From Apostichopus japonicus (taxonomy: Eukaryota; Echinodermata; Holothuroidea; Aspidochirotida; Stichopodidae): a stretch of 64,000 nucleotides of DNA. Numbering within the stretch: the stretch's first letter is position 1; every line of letters begins with the position of its first letter. Below are positions 43,698 through 53,875 of the stretch, piece by piece. Where the stretch lies: positions 30,291,989 through 30,355,988 of the forward strand of contig NC_092572.1 of the NCBI RefSeq assembly GCF_037975245.1. Direction: 5' to 3'. Made by a program: the position numbers and the translations under genes. A model generated the notes under the pieces. It was not told the DNA's origin, made no database searches, and saw only the letters and a list, made by a program, of their open reading frames with translations.

Positions 43698-46646
43698 TCA
43701 GACCCGATTACAATGCTTAAAGTGCTTGTCCAAAGCATTCTTAAACCCATTGACACTACTTGCAAATACAACTTTCTCAGGCAAACTATTCCACTCATTC
43801 ACAACCCTATTAGAAAAAAAGTTATGCCGAATATTAATCCTACTATGCGACTTTTGAAGTTTAAGACAATGACCTCTAGTACAACTACTGTTTGCAAACA
43901 TGAAAAAGTCGGTAAAGGATAAATTGTCGAAACCATACACAATCTTGAAAACCTGGATCAAGTCCCCACGTAACCTCCTAAGCTCCAGTGTGGTGAGATT
44001 CAACAGTTGTAACCGCCTATAATAAGGAACCCTCTTTAAGGAACTAATCATCCTAGTAGCCCTCCTCTGGACCTTTTCAAGTACTTCCTTATCCTTAGCA
44101 AAATAAGGGTTCCAAGCCTGCACAGCATACTCCAGATGAGGCCTAACCAACTGCTTATAAAGCCTAACTACGATGGCCTCTTTCAGAAAACTGAAGTTCC
44201 TCTTGATCATACCTAAAACCCTATTACCTCTTTTAGCAGCTTCAAGACAATGTTTGGAAGGTTGCAGAGACGAGTCAATGTAGATACCTAGGTCTCTTTC
44301 AACAGAGACCTCCTGTAACTCCACACCATTTAGATTGTATGTAAACTTTTGGTTACTACTACCAATGTGCATTACCTTACATTTATCAATATTAAAAAGC
44401 ATTTGCCACCCCTGAGACCAGGAAAAAATCTTATCTAAATCCGCTTGAAATTTCTCAGAATCGCTTTTGGAAGAGACCTCAGAATACAATTTGGTGTCAT
44501 CAGCAAACTTCTTAGCTGTACACAAAATATCTCCGTCGATGTCATTTATATAGGCAACAAACAACAGGGGACCTAATACAGACCCTTGTGGAACCCCACT
44601 AGTAACGTTCTGCCAAGAAGAAGCACAGCCATTAATTACCACCCTCTGTTCCCTATTACCAAGCCAATTCCCGATCCAAGACAGTAAATTCCCTATGACA
44701 CCCATGCTCTTCAGCCTAAGTAAAAGACGCTGGTGGGGAACTTTATCAAAGGCCTTCTGGAAATCCAGGAACACAACATCTACAGACATCTGCCTATTAA
44801 GTGAGCTTGTTACATCTTCCATAAACTCAAGGATATTAGTGAGACAAGACCTTTTTTGACAAAAGCCATGCTGAGACTCTCTGATCAAAGACTGACTGCT
44901 GAAGTGACAGACCAAAGACTTTTTAACAATAGACTCCATGACCTTACAAACTACACTAGTGAGACTAACGGGCCTATAATTACAGGGCTTAGTCTTATCA
45001 CCCTTCTTGAAAATTGGGGTAATATTAGCACATCTCCAGTCCCTAGGAACATAACCTTCATCCATAAATTTACTAAAAATCAACGAGAGTGGAACGCAAA
45101 AATAGTGTGCAAAAGTCTTCAACAAATACGGATGGATTGCATCCGGTCCAGAAGCTTTAGAAACATTTAGACGAAGCAGCTCCTTTAAGACAACGTCATC
45201 CGAAAATAAGACCGTATCCAGTTTAGGCCTATCACTGCCCCCTTGAAAATCTGGAAAACTACTCGTATCTTCCCTTGTGAAAACCGACACAAAATAGTCG
45301 TTCAAAAGATCTGCAAGATCCTGACTATCAGTAACTATCTTATCAGCCTGTGGTGCCCTAAGGGAAACAATTGCATCTTTAACTTTCTGCTTAGACCTGA
45401 CATAAGAAAAGAAGGCCTTTGGGTTATCCTTAATTTTTAGGGCGATGCTTTTTTCGAAATTCAATTTTGCATCAGAGACTAAGCATTCTACTTTCAGCTG
45501 ATGAATTTTAAACTTGGCCAAAAGAGATTCAGATTTAGTCCTCCTAAACAACTTCCACATTCTACGTTTTTGCCTAATTGCACATCTAACTTTCTTATTC
45601 ATCCAGTGAGGCATACTGCTTTTACGACGACGATTCTTCCACGGAACATGATTTTCCATAATGACCTTTAATTTATCAGCAAAACAAATCCAAGACTGAG
45701 AAGCACTCATATCACTAAACAAATTAATCCAATCTGTACCCTTTAGTAAAGTTTCAATTGCCTCTGTATCTGATCTCGAAAAATCAGGGACTTTTTCCTT
45801 GCTAATAGAACTTACGACCTTACAAACAACATCAAAAGCTAGTATATCATGATCACTAGTTCCTAGTTTTCCTAGACCGGTCAAATCAACAACATTGCTT
45901 GGATTAGAACTCAAAACAAGATCCAGGATGTTATCCCCCCTAGTAGGGAAAGTAACATGTTGATGTAAAAAGCAATCTTGCACAACATCTAGAAAATTAC
46001 TACCTTTCCTACTACTAGAACCATCTATCCAATTAATGTCAGGAAAATTAAAGTCGCCCATTATAATAACATCACCTTTAGCAGCCTTTCTAATTGAATC
46101 AAACAGCACGACATCATTATCATCGCTGCTGTTAGGAGAGCGGTAAACAACACCTACAGTGATAACGTCCCTGGACCTTTTGGAGTTGTTTGTGGACAAC
46201 TCGCACCAGACAGAATTAACAAAAGACCCTTGCAACTGAGATTTCTCAACACTTACAATGTCATCCCTAACATACAGTAACACTCCCCCACCAACCCCAT
46301 TATGAGTATCCCTTCTGTCCTGACGATACACAACATACCCCGGGTGAGAAACCTCGGCACTATCAATGTCCTCCCTTAACCAAGACTCGGTGATACCAAA
46401 CACATCCGGTTTCAGATCCTCGAGAAGCACAGTAAATTCAGCAAAATTTTTACGAATACTTCTAGCATTGGTAAAGACAATCTTCAGCCTATCCCTGAAA
46501 CTATGTACATTAGCATGCCTCCTAAAGTTAGAACTATGACTATCACTTATTTTGCTCTCAAAACGCCTATAATCGCCTCCACTAGGAACATAATCCTTAT
46601 CCAAACTAATTCCTGACTTCATCGCCCCCCAATTTAGTTTAAACAT
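43698..46646 (-). CDS. LINE ORF2: endonuclease and reverse transcriptase
   Basis: 982 codons without a stop. The N-terminal AP-type endonuclease shows LKPDVFGITESWL, GDFNFPDINW and TSDHD (near residue 262). The RT shows WRCANITPIFKKGDK, YRPVSLTSVVCKVME, DVVFLDFQKAFDKVPHQRLL, TSGVPQGSVLGPLLF and the catalytic FADDTKLY (about residue 714, bases 44507-44496). The thumb and C-terminus (RRATRMISSLK) match the copy at 35172. The enzyme would nick DNA and copy its own RNA at the nick. Start ATG overlaps the end of ORF1 by 13 bases. The intact frame makes this a candidate active source. Confidence 0.95.
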   Translation of the reverse strand: MFKLNWGAMKSGISLDKDYVPSGGDYRRFESKISDSHSSNFRRHANVHSFRDRLKIVFTNARSIRKNFAEFTVLLEDLKPDVFGITESWLREDIDSAEVSHPGYVVYRQDRRDTHNGVGGGVLLYVRDDIVSVEKSQLQGSFVNSVWCELSTNNSKRSRDVITVGVVYRSPNSSDDNDVVLFDSIRKAAKGDVIIMGDFNFPDINWIDGSSSRKGSNFLDVVQDCFLHQHVTFPTRGDNILDLVLSSNPSNVVDLTGLGKLGTSDHDILAFDVVCKVVSSISKEKVPDFSRSDTEAIETLLKGTDWINLFSDMSASQSWICFADKLKVIMENHVPWKNRRRKSSMPHWMNKKVRCAIRQKRRMWKLFRRTKSESLLAKFKIHQLKVECLVSDAKLNFEKSIALKIKDNPKAFFSYVRSKQKVKDAIVSLRAPQADKIVTDSQDLADLLNDYFVSVFTREDTSSFPDFQGGSDRPKLDTVLFSDDVVLKELLRLNVSKASGPDAIHPYLLKTFAHYFCVPLSLIFSKFMDEGYVPRDWRCANITPIFKKGDKTKPCNYRPVSLTSVVCKVMESIVKKSLVCHFSSQSLIRESQHGFCQKRSCLTNILEFMEDVTSSLNRQMSVDVVFLDFQKAFDKVPHQRLLLRLKSMGVIGNLLSWIGNWLGNREQRVVINGCASSWQNVTSGVPQGSVLGPLLFVAYINDIDGDILCTAKKFADDTKLYSEVSSKSDSEKFQADLDKIFSWSQGWQMLFNIDKCKVMHIGSSNQKFTYNLNGVELQEVSVERDLGIYIDSSLQPSKHCLEAAKRGNRVLGMIKRNFSFLKEAIVVRLYKQLVRPHLEYAVQAWNPYFAKDKEVLEKVQRRATRMISSLKRVPYYRRLQLLNLTTLELRRLRGDLIQVFKIVYGFDNLSFTDFFMFANSSCTRGHCLKLQKSHSRINIRHNFFSNRVVNEWNSLPEKVVFASSVNGFKNALDKHFKHCNRV

Positions 46647-47128
46647 AGCTGTTCAACAGAGTAATTCACCATCCTACCAAACAACGAGGCCCCAGTATTA
46701 GCTAAGTGCAAACCATCCCTGGCGAACAGATCCCTTCTACCCTGGAAAGATGACCACATGTCAACAAATGTGAAGCCGAAGTCGGCACACAAACTATACA
46801 ATAAACCATTCAAAGTTACAATCTTTTCTGACAGAACCTTGCTGTCAAATCTTGGCAACAAACTGCATATGACAACTTTAGCCCGAGTTGATGCTAGTCG
46901 ACACATCAATTCGTGGTACCTAGACTGAATAATGTTTTGCGACTCCTTCTGCACATTGTTAGTGCCAACCTGGACTACAACCACCTCCTCATCTGACACG
47001 ATTTTGTTTACCCTGTTACTGACATCCTGGATTTTAGCACCTGGCAAACATACCCTGACCCTTTTTGCTTTATCCGCCCTGCAGAACTCTCGGTCTACAT
47101 ACCGTACTAATGAATCCCCACACATCAT
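46634..47128 (-). CDS. LINE ORF1, SGNH/GDSL esterase domain
   Basis: 164 residues. GDSL at residues 4-7, VGTNN (block III) and DGLHLANTGASLFG (block V, with D and H of the triad) mark an SGNH hydrolase-like domain, the usual ORF1 of CR1/L2-type LINEs. Family ORF1 proteins are normally longer, with a zinc-finger or coiled-coil N-terminus. Here an in-frame TAG lies a few codons upstream, so the copy is truncated or this family keeps only the esterase. Ends 13 bases inside ORF2. Confidence 0.88.
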   Translation of the reverse strand: MMCGDSLVRYVDREFCRADKAKRVRVCLPGAKIQDVSNRVNKIVSDEEVVVVQVGTNNVQKESQNIIQSRYHELMCRLASTRAKVVICSLLPRFDSKVLSEKIVTLNGLLYSLCADFGFTFVDMWSSFQGRRDLFARDGLHLANTGASLFGRMVNYSVEQLCLN

Positions 47129-47150
47129 TACACTAGCCTTGACCTAGTTA

Positions 47151-48022
47151 TATGCACAATTACCTTTTGTGCACCGTCTGAACGTATAACGCCAAAACTA
47201 AGAGGGACTCTGTGTTTACTCTGACGTGATATTAGGCCTAAACTATAAAGGCTAGACTCAGGCCTGCTTTATTTTAGGAATAGATTAGCCTAACGTTTGT
47301 TATTGTATTATACTGTACACTCATCGTAGTAAGCTAGCTACAGTATACTATACGTTCATTGTGTAGCATATAGCCTAACACGTAACATTGGGCCTTAGTA
47401 TACGAGCTAATATACTACAGATGCTGTATGCTCCTGCAAGCCTAACCATCTCCACCGCATCAACGAACCCGACGTGACGAATTTTACCACGAAAATACAG
47501 AATTTTATCAAATACTTTGAAAGAAATGCGATTCCCTTTTGTTGACCGTATCCTACTGTGTCATGAAAGAGCTAAGTTACTTGATTTAATGGGTGCAAAC
47601 TGTTTAAAATTCGAGAAATTTACCTCGTTGGTAACCAAGTTTGGTGCGAGTGTGGCCGTTGGCGTGTATGTCGAGATCGATGGGTTAACGAAAACCGGTT
47701 TTAGGTATTCTAGCAAATGTGTTAACATTAATCGTATGTGCGCTTTTGTCAAAACCAAAAATGCTTGCAGAGATAAACATTACCTGTTGGGCAGAGTAAC
47801 AGTAACTTTCCGGATAATCTGGTAAAACGTTTATCCGTATATTCAGTAATAGAAAAGCGTTCTGATAGATTTTCGTTCATCCAGCTAAAGTTCTCCGTTC
47901 CAACCCGTAAAAACGAGGAAACCTTGCGCTATACATTGGTTTTAGAAAACTCGTTTTGTGATCTTAACTGAGAAAAATCCTCTCCCTCTGTAAACAATAA
48001 TCCAAATCAAGACAAACCTTTT
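47151..48022. other. Right interior of the CACTG element, no gene recognised
   Basis: A plus-strand open frame at 47517-47825 (102 codons) has no recognisable motif and is not called as a gene. Confidence 0.4.
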
Positions 48023-48689
48023 CGATTTTTTTTTACAGTGTAGGGGTATTGGTCAGGGGGGCAAGAATGGTCTGTAGGGGCGCTTTCGACACTATCCAAG
48101 CGGAGCGCCACCACAGGTTGGCGCGGAGCGTACAGAAAAGTTTTGAGTAAAGTTACTCCCTAGATTGCAGGAAATGACCCTTTCCGGGCCTTGCTAATTT
48201 GCAGATAAACGGAGAATAAATAGGTGTCGTCGCCATTTTGTCGGAAAATTACACCAACAGATTATGACAAATGTCAATAGGTATATGAGAGCGCAATAAA
48301 ATAGTCAATAATCGCGAATAAGTTAAAAGTAGTGAAAAGCTGAAAAGGGCGCCAGCAGTCCATTTGAGTCCGTCAGGAGGGGGGGGGGGGATCCGCCACC
48401 TGACTGTATATATGGACGCTCCGCCACTAAGTAAGGGGATGTTGGAGAACTGGCTGAAATGAGGCAAGTCATTGGCCTAAGACGAAGTTGTGTTACGCTT
48501 ACCGGTACTCACACTAACTGCTTCCACTTTTCACGGGCGTGAAGACGCGGTTGGGGTGACAATGTGGTCTATAGCCAGGGGACGGTCCGAGGGACCAGGG
48601 TCCCCCAGCAATTATTAAAATTATAACACCTATATAGTATACGTGTGCATCGGACAGATCGACAAGTATGCATTGAAAAATGGGCAGAT

Positions 48690-48812
48690 GCACGTTTCGG
48701 AGCCTTGGTAAATATTGGGGGGGGGGCTTATCATGCATTTGCCCCCTCAACTTTTTCATTGGGGGGGGGGGGGCTGAGCCCCCCAAGCCCCCCCCCGGTT
48801 CCGCCGCCACTG
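48690..48812. mobile_element. G-rich hAT-like element end
   Basis: Ends CCGCCGCCACTG with long G- and C-runs; reads CAGTGGCGGCGG inward on the minus strand. Other end and TSD not found. Confidence 0.5.
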
Positions 48813-49007
48813 ACTATAAGATCATCGAACGTTACCATCACGAACAACTATTTTTTTAGCTCTTGGGAAAACTCCGAATAATCTTCCATTTGCCGAATCC
48901 TGAAACTGGGAAGTACGGGGTGGGGGATCCGTCTTGATCCGCAAGTATAGTGAACGTTCACCACAACAAGTGTGTTTAGCTTGGGACTATAGAATTTCTG
49001 ACTTGCT

Positions 49008-49101
49008 GAGCGGGGGGGGGGGGGCGGAATGATACTTCCGCCCCCATATTTTTCACTGGGGGGCTGGCGCCCCCCAGCCCCCCGGTTCCTATACGCCCTT
49101 G
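49008..49101. mobile_element. G-rich hAT-like element end
   Basis: G-run at 49012-49024, complementary GGGGGGCTGG/CCAGCCCC words, ends CCTATACGCCCTTG. Other boundary uncertain. Confidence 0.45.
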
Positions 49102-49806
49102 CACGAAGATAGACGTAAAATGTAGCATCGTTTCAACACTACAAAGGGGACCCTCTTCCGCCCACACCCTCCCCCACGTTCAATATCATATCCCCTCTTG
49201 GCAACGGAAATAAACACAAGTATAAATAAACCGATACAGATATTTATACCCGCTGTTAATCCGCAACTATTCCGGCTTGTTAAATCGTGTAGATTGACGG
49301 CTTCGCCGTCCTTTACTGCGTGTAGGTAATAATACAAAGCTGAATGTTTCTCCTTGATCAAATTTCCCCAACCTTGCCCGCCATACAACTCCCTGGGCCA
49401 AGCGACTGCTTCACAGTCATAGCTACTATCGAACAAAATGGACGAAAGCAACTGATCTCAATCTGGAGATGCAGATGTATCAATAGCTGCAGATCCAACG
49501 GTTTGTGAATGTCGCACGACCTGTTAACGAAAGTCTGGGAAAAGTGCTTGCCCATGTCGTATGTATGATCTCTTTTGTTTGCATACGTTCTTTTTCTTTC
49601 CCCGGAATACGCCTCCATGTTTAGCAACCTTTCGTGCTTCAAATTACAATTTCGATACTGCGTTACTGCAAACTGGCTGTATTCAAAATACGTACGTAAA
49701 CACCGTGCTCACTACCTATTAACTTGAATATCCACCACACTGACCAGCGTACAGTAAACCATGGGGGTAAAAACACCTCCATGAGTAAAGAAACGTACAT
49801 CACCCG
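49102..49806. other. No gene seen
   Basis: Mixed sequence without recognisable coding or repeat content; short open frames on the minus strand only. Confidence 0.4.
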
Positions 49807-49812
49807 CGGCCA

Positions 49813-51682
49813 TATGGCAAGCCGTTTTAACATTTACCTCTCTATTCTACTTAAGTAGAATTAATTCCACTTAAGTAGAATACAATTAAGCTTAAGTAAA
49901 ATGAATTGCACTTAAGTAGAATTGCATTTTACTTAAGCTTAATTGTATTCCACTTAAGTGGAATTCATATTAGCTTAAGTTCAAACGGTTTTTGTCTACA
50001 TCGTATTTTACTTAAGTAAAATTCAATTCTACTTAAGTAAAATACAATTCTGCTTAAGTAAAATTCAATTCTACTTAAGTAAAATGCAATTCTGCTTAAG
50101 TAAAATTCAATTCTACTTAAGTAAAATGCTATTCTACTTAAGCAAAATGGCTTTTCAATTTCACTTAAGCTAAATTGCATTTTACTTAAGTGAAATAGAA
50201 TTACGCTTAAGTGAAATGTGATTGGTCAATCTATTTCACTTAAGTAAAATGCAATTTAGCTTAAGTAAAATGTGATTGGTCAATCAGTATATGCTACTCA
50301 TTGCGTCACTGTACTTGCCGCGAAGTCCGACTCTGTATACTATTTTAGGTACCTCACCACGTGTTCATCCGCTCAATAGGTTTACCATTGTCAGAAAAGA
50401 GGTAAAAGTACCTAACGTAAAGCTTCCTAAAGCATGTTATCATTTACTGTCATCGTTTTTTCTGCCTTTATATGAAAGAGCATAATTTTAAGTACAGATG
50501 GTGTGAGAATAGGGAGGATCGAAGGTGATATAAACCATTTTAAAAATCTTTGGTTAAATGTTGATATTACTCCGAACGAGCATATGGAAGGGTTCAGTGT
50601 GATAAACTTGCTCCTCTTCTAGCTCATAATCTAAACGGTCATGATATGGAAGTTTGCAAATGCCATGATAGGCCACTAGAACACAGCTATCATGTGGTGG
50701 GTAGGATATACCAGATGAAAACTTCTATCTATGCTTTGGCAGGTCTTGAAAGTGATGAGTTTAGTGTGTAAGTCAATGGAACAATTAATTGTGATGCGAG
50801 ACCTATAGAGTTACGTTCAAGACGTACTAGTTACGTAACCATTTGCGGCCATTCCCCCATTCTGCGATACTTATCCAGCTTTCGTTGTGTATATACGAAC
50901 ATAACACCATACTTAGCAAATGAAGCAAAGCTTTGTTTATCACTGAGTCTGAACGTTAGACATTTGGTAAATGCAGCCAGCCAATAGATCGTTGCAAACT
51001 GTTGCTGATGCAGTTGGAAAAGCACTTTTGAGGGCAAGGGAACGACTACAACACGACATACCACCAATCAGTGGTACTAGTAGTAGAAGTATCACAAGGC
51101 ATGGTACCATGCATGTAAACATTGCCCCCAGACCAACCACACGAGGTAAATGATATAACGGCTTGCCATATCCTTCATTTCCACTTAAGCTAAATTGTAT
51201 TTTACTGAAGTAGAATTGAATTTTACTTAAGTAAAATGCAATTGTATTCTACTTAAGTAAAATACAATTCTACTTAAGTAGAATACAATTTAGCTTAAGT
51301 TAAATTCAATTTCACTTAAGCTTAATTGTATTCTACTTAAGTAAAATACAATTTTACTTAAGTAAAATGCATTTAGCTTAAGTGAAAAAGAATGACACTT
51401 TTACTTAAGCTAAATTAAATTTTACTTAAGTAGAATACAATTAAGCTTAAGTGAAATTGAATTTAACTTAAGCTTAAAAGAAAGTGGTAATTTTACTTAA
51501 GTGGAATACAATTAAACTTAAGTAAAATGCAATTCTACTTAAGTGCAATTCATTTTACTTAAGCTTAATTGTATTCTACTTAAGTGCAATTCATTTCACT
51601 TAAGCTTAATTGTATTCTACTTAAGTGGAATTAATTCTACTTAAGTAGAATAGAGAGGTAAATGTTAAAACGGCTTGCCATA
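49813..51682. mobile_element. Foldback-type element made of ACTTAAGT palindromes
   Basis: CGGCCA flanks both ends (49807-49812 and 51683-51688), a 6-bp target duplication. Termini TATGGCAAGCCGTTTTAAC and their complement extend without break for well over 70 bases. Both arms (49850-50275 and 51176-51655) are chains of ACTTAAGT cores every ~18-25 bases with A/T-rich flanks, so each core is also a small palindrome. The centre (50280-51170) is unique sequence with a coding relic. No transposase recognised. Confidence 0.85.
50478..50835 (+). pseudogene. Unidentified coding relic inside the foldback element
   Basis: Plus-strand frame reads ILSTDGVRIGRIEGDINHF and LWLNVDITPNEHMEG (50478-50595). 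One base shift later it reads CDKLAPLLAHNLNGHDMEVC, KCHDRPLEHSYHVVGRIYQ and MKTSIYALAGLESDEFSV (to about 50768). After a TAA it continues NGTINCDARPIEL. Composition and continuity look protein-coding and unlike the surrounding palindromes. I do not recognise the family; the C-X-C-H cluster (CKCHD) is the only motif. One frameshift and one stop make it a relic. Confidence 0.5.
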
Positions 51683-51835
51683 CGGCCATAGCTTGCAACA
51701 CAATACCGTTCACAGCCAGGTACATCTACGATCAGGTGACCACTCAGAAAAGTCATCTGCGTAATGGGTGACACGCAAAACCACTGAAATCAAAGCCCCC
51801 TATTTCTAAAAGTATACGAGCGCCCCCACCTTTAA

Positions 51836-52570
51836 ATTACTTATCATCGATTTAAATTGGTATATGTCAATTTAAATCGAGGATATGTAGAATTAAACTG
51901 GTATATGTCGATTTAAATCGGTAGAAGTCAAATTAAAGGATTGGTTCAGTTGTCATATATGTTTATGTTATATGAAGAGGACAATAAAAGAAACACAATG
52001 GTGAAAAAATGTCCAAATATCTTTATCGGTTAAAGAGATATTCAAGTGTAAAGTTTTATCAGATTGTGTAGAAACTGCTGAAATCTGCCTAGCCTTGATG
52101 TCACATCCTCACATTCCTGAAAAGTCTTTGTTTTTTTTGTCTCTAAATATTTTGTGAGATATCATGAGTTTCAACCAAAAGATATGTCAGGAGATCTCAT
52201 ATTTGTCAAAGGAAGTATTTGAGATTAAACATTTGAGGAATTTTTGATTATATCATTTTCAAATGTGTTTAAAAATGTAAATAATTTGTTGAGGAATTTA
52301 TTCACAAATGTTAAGGAAATGAGGATATGACATCACACCCTCACGGTAAGTCTTTCTGCCCAGTCGTTTTCAAAGAAATTTTGGTTTCTTCAAAGTGTCA
52401 TATCTCCTTAACAGAGCATGCTATCATGGTAGTTTCTTCACTGTTCTTTTGACGTTTTGTGCTCTTTTATACAAAATAGACATGTCAAACACCTGAACCA
52501 ATCCTTTAAGCTGCTGGAAACTTGTGTAAGTCGAAGGAAATTGGTATATGTCGATTTAAGTCGATCACCC
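51836..52570. repeat. Dispersed TCGATTTAAAT-type repeats around a MITE
   Basis: At least five words of the form TCGATTTAAATYGGTATATG or its variants at 51848-51935 and 52535-52565. The run is interrupted by the element at 51936-52506. Confidence 0.7.
51936..52506. mobile_element. TA-flanked miniature element, 571 bp
   Basis: AAGGATTGGTTCAG at the left and its exact complement at the right, with TA duplicated outside (51934-51935, 52507-52508). Fits a Tc1/mariner-type MITE. Inside, 'gatgtcacatcctcac' and 'gacatcacaccctcac' words form a second, imperfect repeat. Confidence 0.88.
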
Positions 52571-52729
52571 ACGATTTGAGACTGATGGCCCACCATATCG
52601 GATAAGATATGTCACTCTCTCATAAAAAAAACCTGTAACACGATCAACGTGACTCATGTGGAAGAGCGCCCTCTTTAGGTTGGTAGGTAAAAAAAAAATC
52701 TCGACCGTATCTACTGTAACAACGACAAT

Positions 52730-52850
52730 ATGATTAGTTCGAAAGTATGGTGTTCAGCCATTAATTGCCCTAACTCCGGAAAGAAAAATCCCAGAGATTT
52801 CGTTTTATCGATTCCCAAAAGATAAACAGAGGTAGTTCGTGTAAATGGAC
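52730..52850 (+). pseudogene. THAP zinc-finger fragment
   Basis: MISSKVWCSAINCPNSGKKN is the C2 half of a THAP domain (C-x4-C). After a frame change ISFYRFPKDKQR follows, the usual basic/aromatic block, with TAG where tryptophan is expected, then another stop. THAP domains bind DNA and occur in P-element-type transposases and host factors. Only the first third remains. Confidence 0.7.
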
Positions 52851-53042
52851 GCTACACCTGTCCAAAAGTCATATCTGTCCATACTCAACCCCTGTTTAAT
52901 TAAGGAAGTTGAAGAGTATTTAGCTGATATCATCAGTCGTGGCTGGATTTAGAAATTTGTCTCAAATTACTCATCACCAGTAGTGTGTGTTAGGAAAAGA
53001 GATGGTGGTCTTCGTCTATGCAAAGACCACAGGGCATTAAAA
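52851..53042 (+). pseudogene. Ty3/gypsy RT fragment
   Basis: Reads IKEVEEYLADIISRGWI, a stop, then NYSSPVVCVRKRDGGLRLC and KDHRALK. The SSPVV-VRK-DG-LR-C block is the start of a gypsy RT; it breaks off at 53042. Different from the intact element at 19891. Confidence 0.85.
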
Positions 53043-53875
53043 GTACAAGCTGTTGATGACCGATGTAGCAGTACAAGCTGTCGCAAATATCTCACATTCA
53101 GTAAATACTGTCCTAGTCCCATTAGGACAATTTATACTGGATTTACAGGTCTCCCCGGACCTATTGGACAAGGCTAGATGATACAGACTGTCTCCCGAAC
53201 AGTATATGCTATGGTTAAACGAAGGGGAGGGGGGGGGGTACATTAATTGACGGTTGTATATTTTGTTGTAAATTGTGTCCCCCTGAACACAATGTCCGTC
53301 CCAGCAGCTGTACGTTAGAGAAGCAAAAATTTAATTAGTAATGGACTCTGGCAGTATCCGTATTATTAGCAAATTTGTCACATTTCGGCTTCCGTACATT
53401 TAGCAATAAGTTGATTGATCGTGTCTCCATAGCATTCCTGTGTGTCTATGCAAAGACCACAGGGCATTAAAAGTACAAGCTGTTGATGACCGATGTAGCA
53501 GTACAAGCTGTCGCAAATATCTCACATTCAGTAAATACTGTCCTAGTCCCATTAGGACAATTTATACTGGATTTACAGGTCTCCCCGGACCTATTGGACA
53601 AGGCTAGATGATACAGACTGTCTCCCGAACAGTATATGCTATGGTTAAACGAAGGGGAGGGGGGGGGGGGTACATTAATTGACGGTTGTATATTTTGTTG
53701 TAAATTGTGTCCCCCTGAACACAATGTCCGTCCCAGCAGCTGTACGTTAGAGAAGCAAAAATTTAATTAGTAATGGACTCTGGCAGTATCCGTATTATTA
53801 GCAAATTTGTCACATTTCGGCTTCCGTACATTTAGCAATAAGTTGATTGATCGTGTCTCCATAGCATTCCTGTAA
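53014..53875. repeat. Direct tandem duplication, 430-bp unit
   Basis: 53014-53443 is repeated from 53444 to about 53873, with only a longer G-run in the second copy (about 53650-53669) seen by eye. The unit starts inside the gypsy RT fragment. Confidence 0.93.

Larger units (their letters stand above)
43600..47150 (-). mobile_element. CR1/L2-like LINE, near full length
   Basis: Minus-strand element with an esterase-type ORF1 (46634-47128) and a long ORF2 (43698-46646). Its 3' end (43600-43640) is a short TACTAAACTAAACTAA tail that also ends the truncated copy at 35697. The 5' border is not defined. Confidence 0.88.
38134..48040 (-). mobile_element. 9.9-kb TIR element with CACTG termini
   Basis: CACTGTAAAAAAAAATCG at 38134-38151 is exactly complementary to 48023-48040, and similarity continues some 14 bases inward to TCTTGA on both sides. 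TA is duplicated (38132-38133, 48041-48042). The ends and the short duplication fit the CACTA/EnSpm-type group or a mariner-like group; I favour the first but cannot settle it. Contents: minus-strand exons (40210-41976), a truncated LINE (42168-43137), a near-complete LINE (43600-47150). No transposase core was recognised. Left interior 38150-40200 and right interior 47150-48020 show no clear gene. Confidence 0.8.
38120..48429. mobile_element. hAT-like miniature element split by a 9.9-kb insertion
   Basis: Left end CAGTGGCGGAGC (38120-38131), right end GCTCCGCCACTA (48418-48429). AGTAAGGG flanks both (38112-38119 and 48430-48437), an exact 8-bp duplication. Own sequence is only 38120-38133 plus 48043-48429, about 400 bp. 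The rest is the element at 38134-48040. Confidence 0.9.

Noticed and set aside
47517-47825. 102-codon plus-strand open frame
   Set aside because: No motif, no splice context, and a competing minus-strand frame; not enough to call a gene.
38134-48040. Maverick/Polinton element, because of the ~10-kb size
   Set aside because: No DNA polymerase B, packaging ATPase or capsid-like gene was seen, and the duplication appears to be TA rather than 6 bp.
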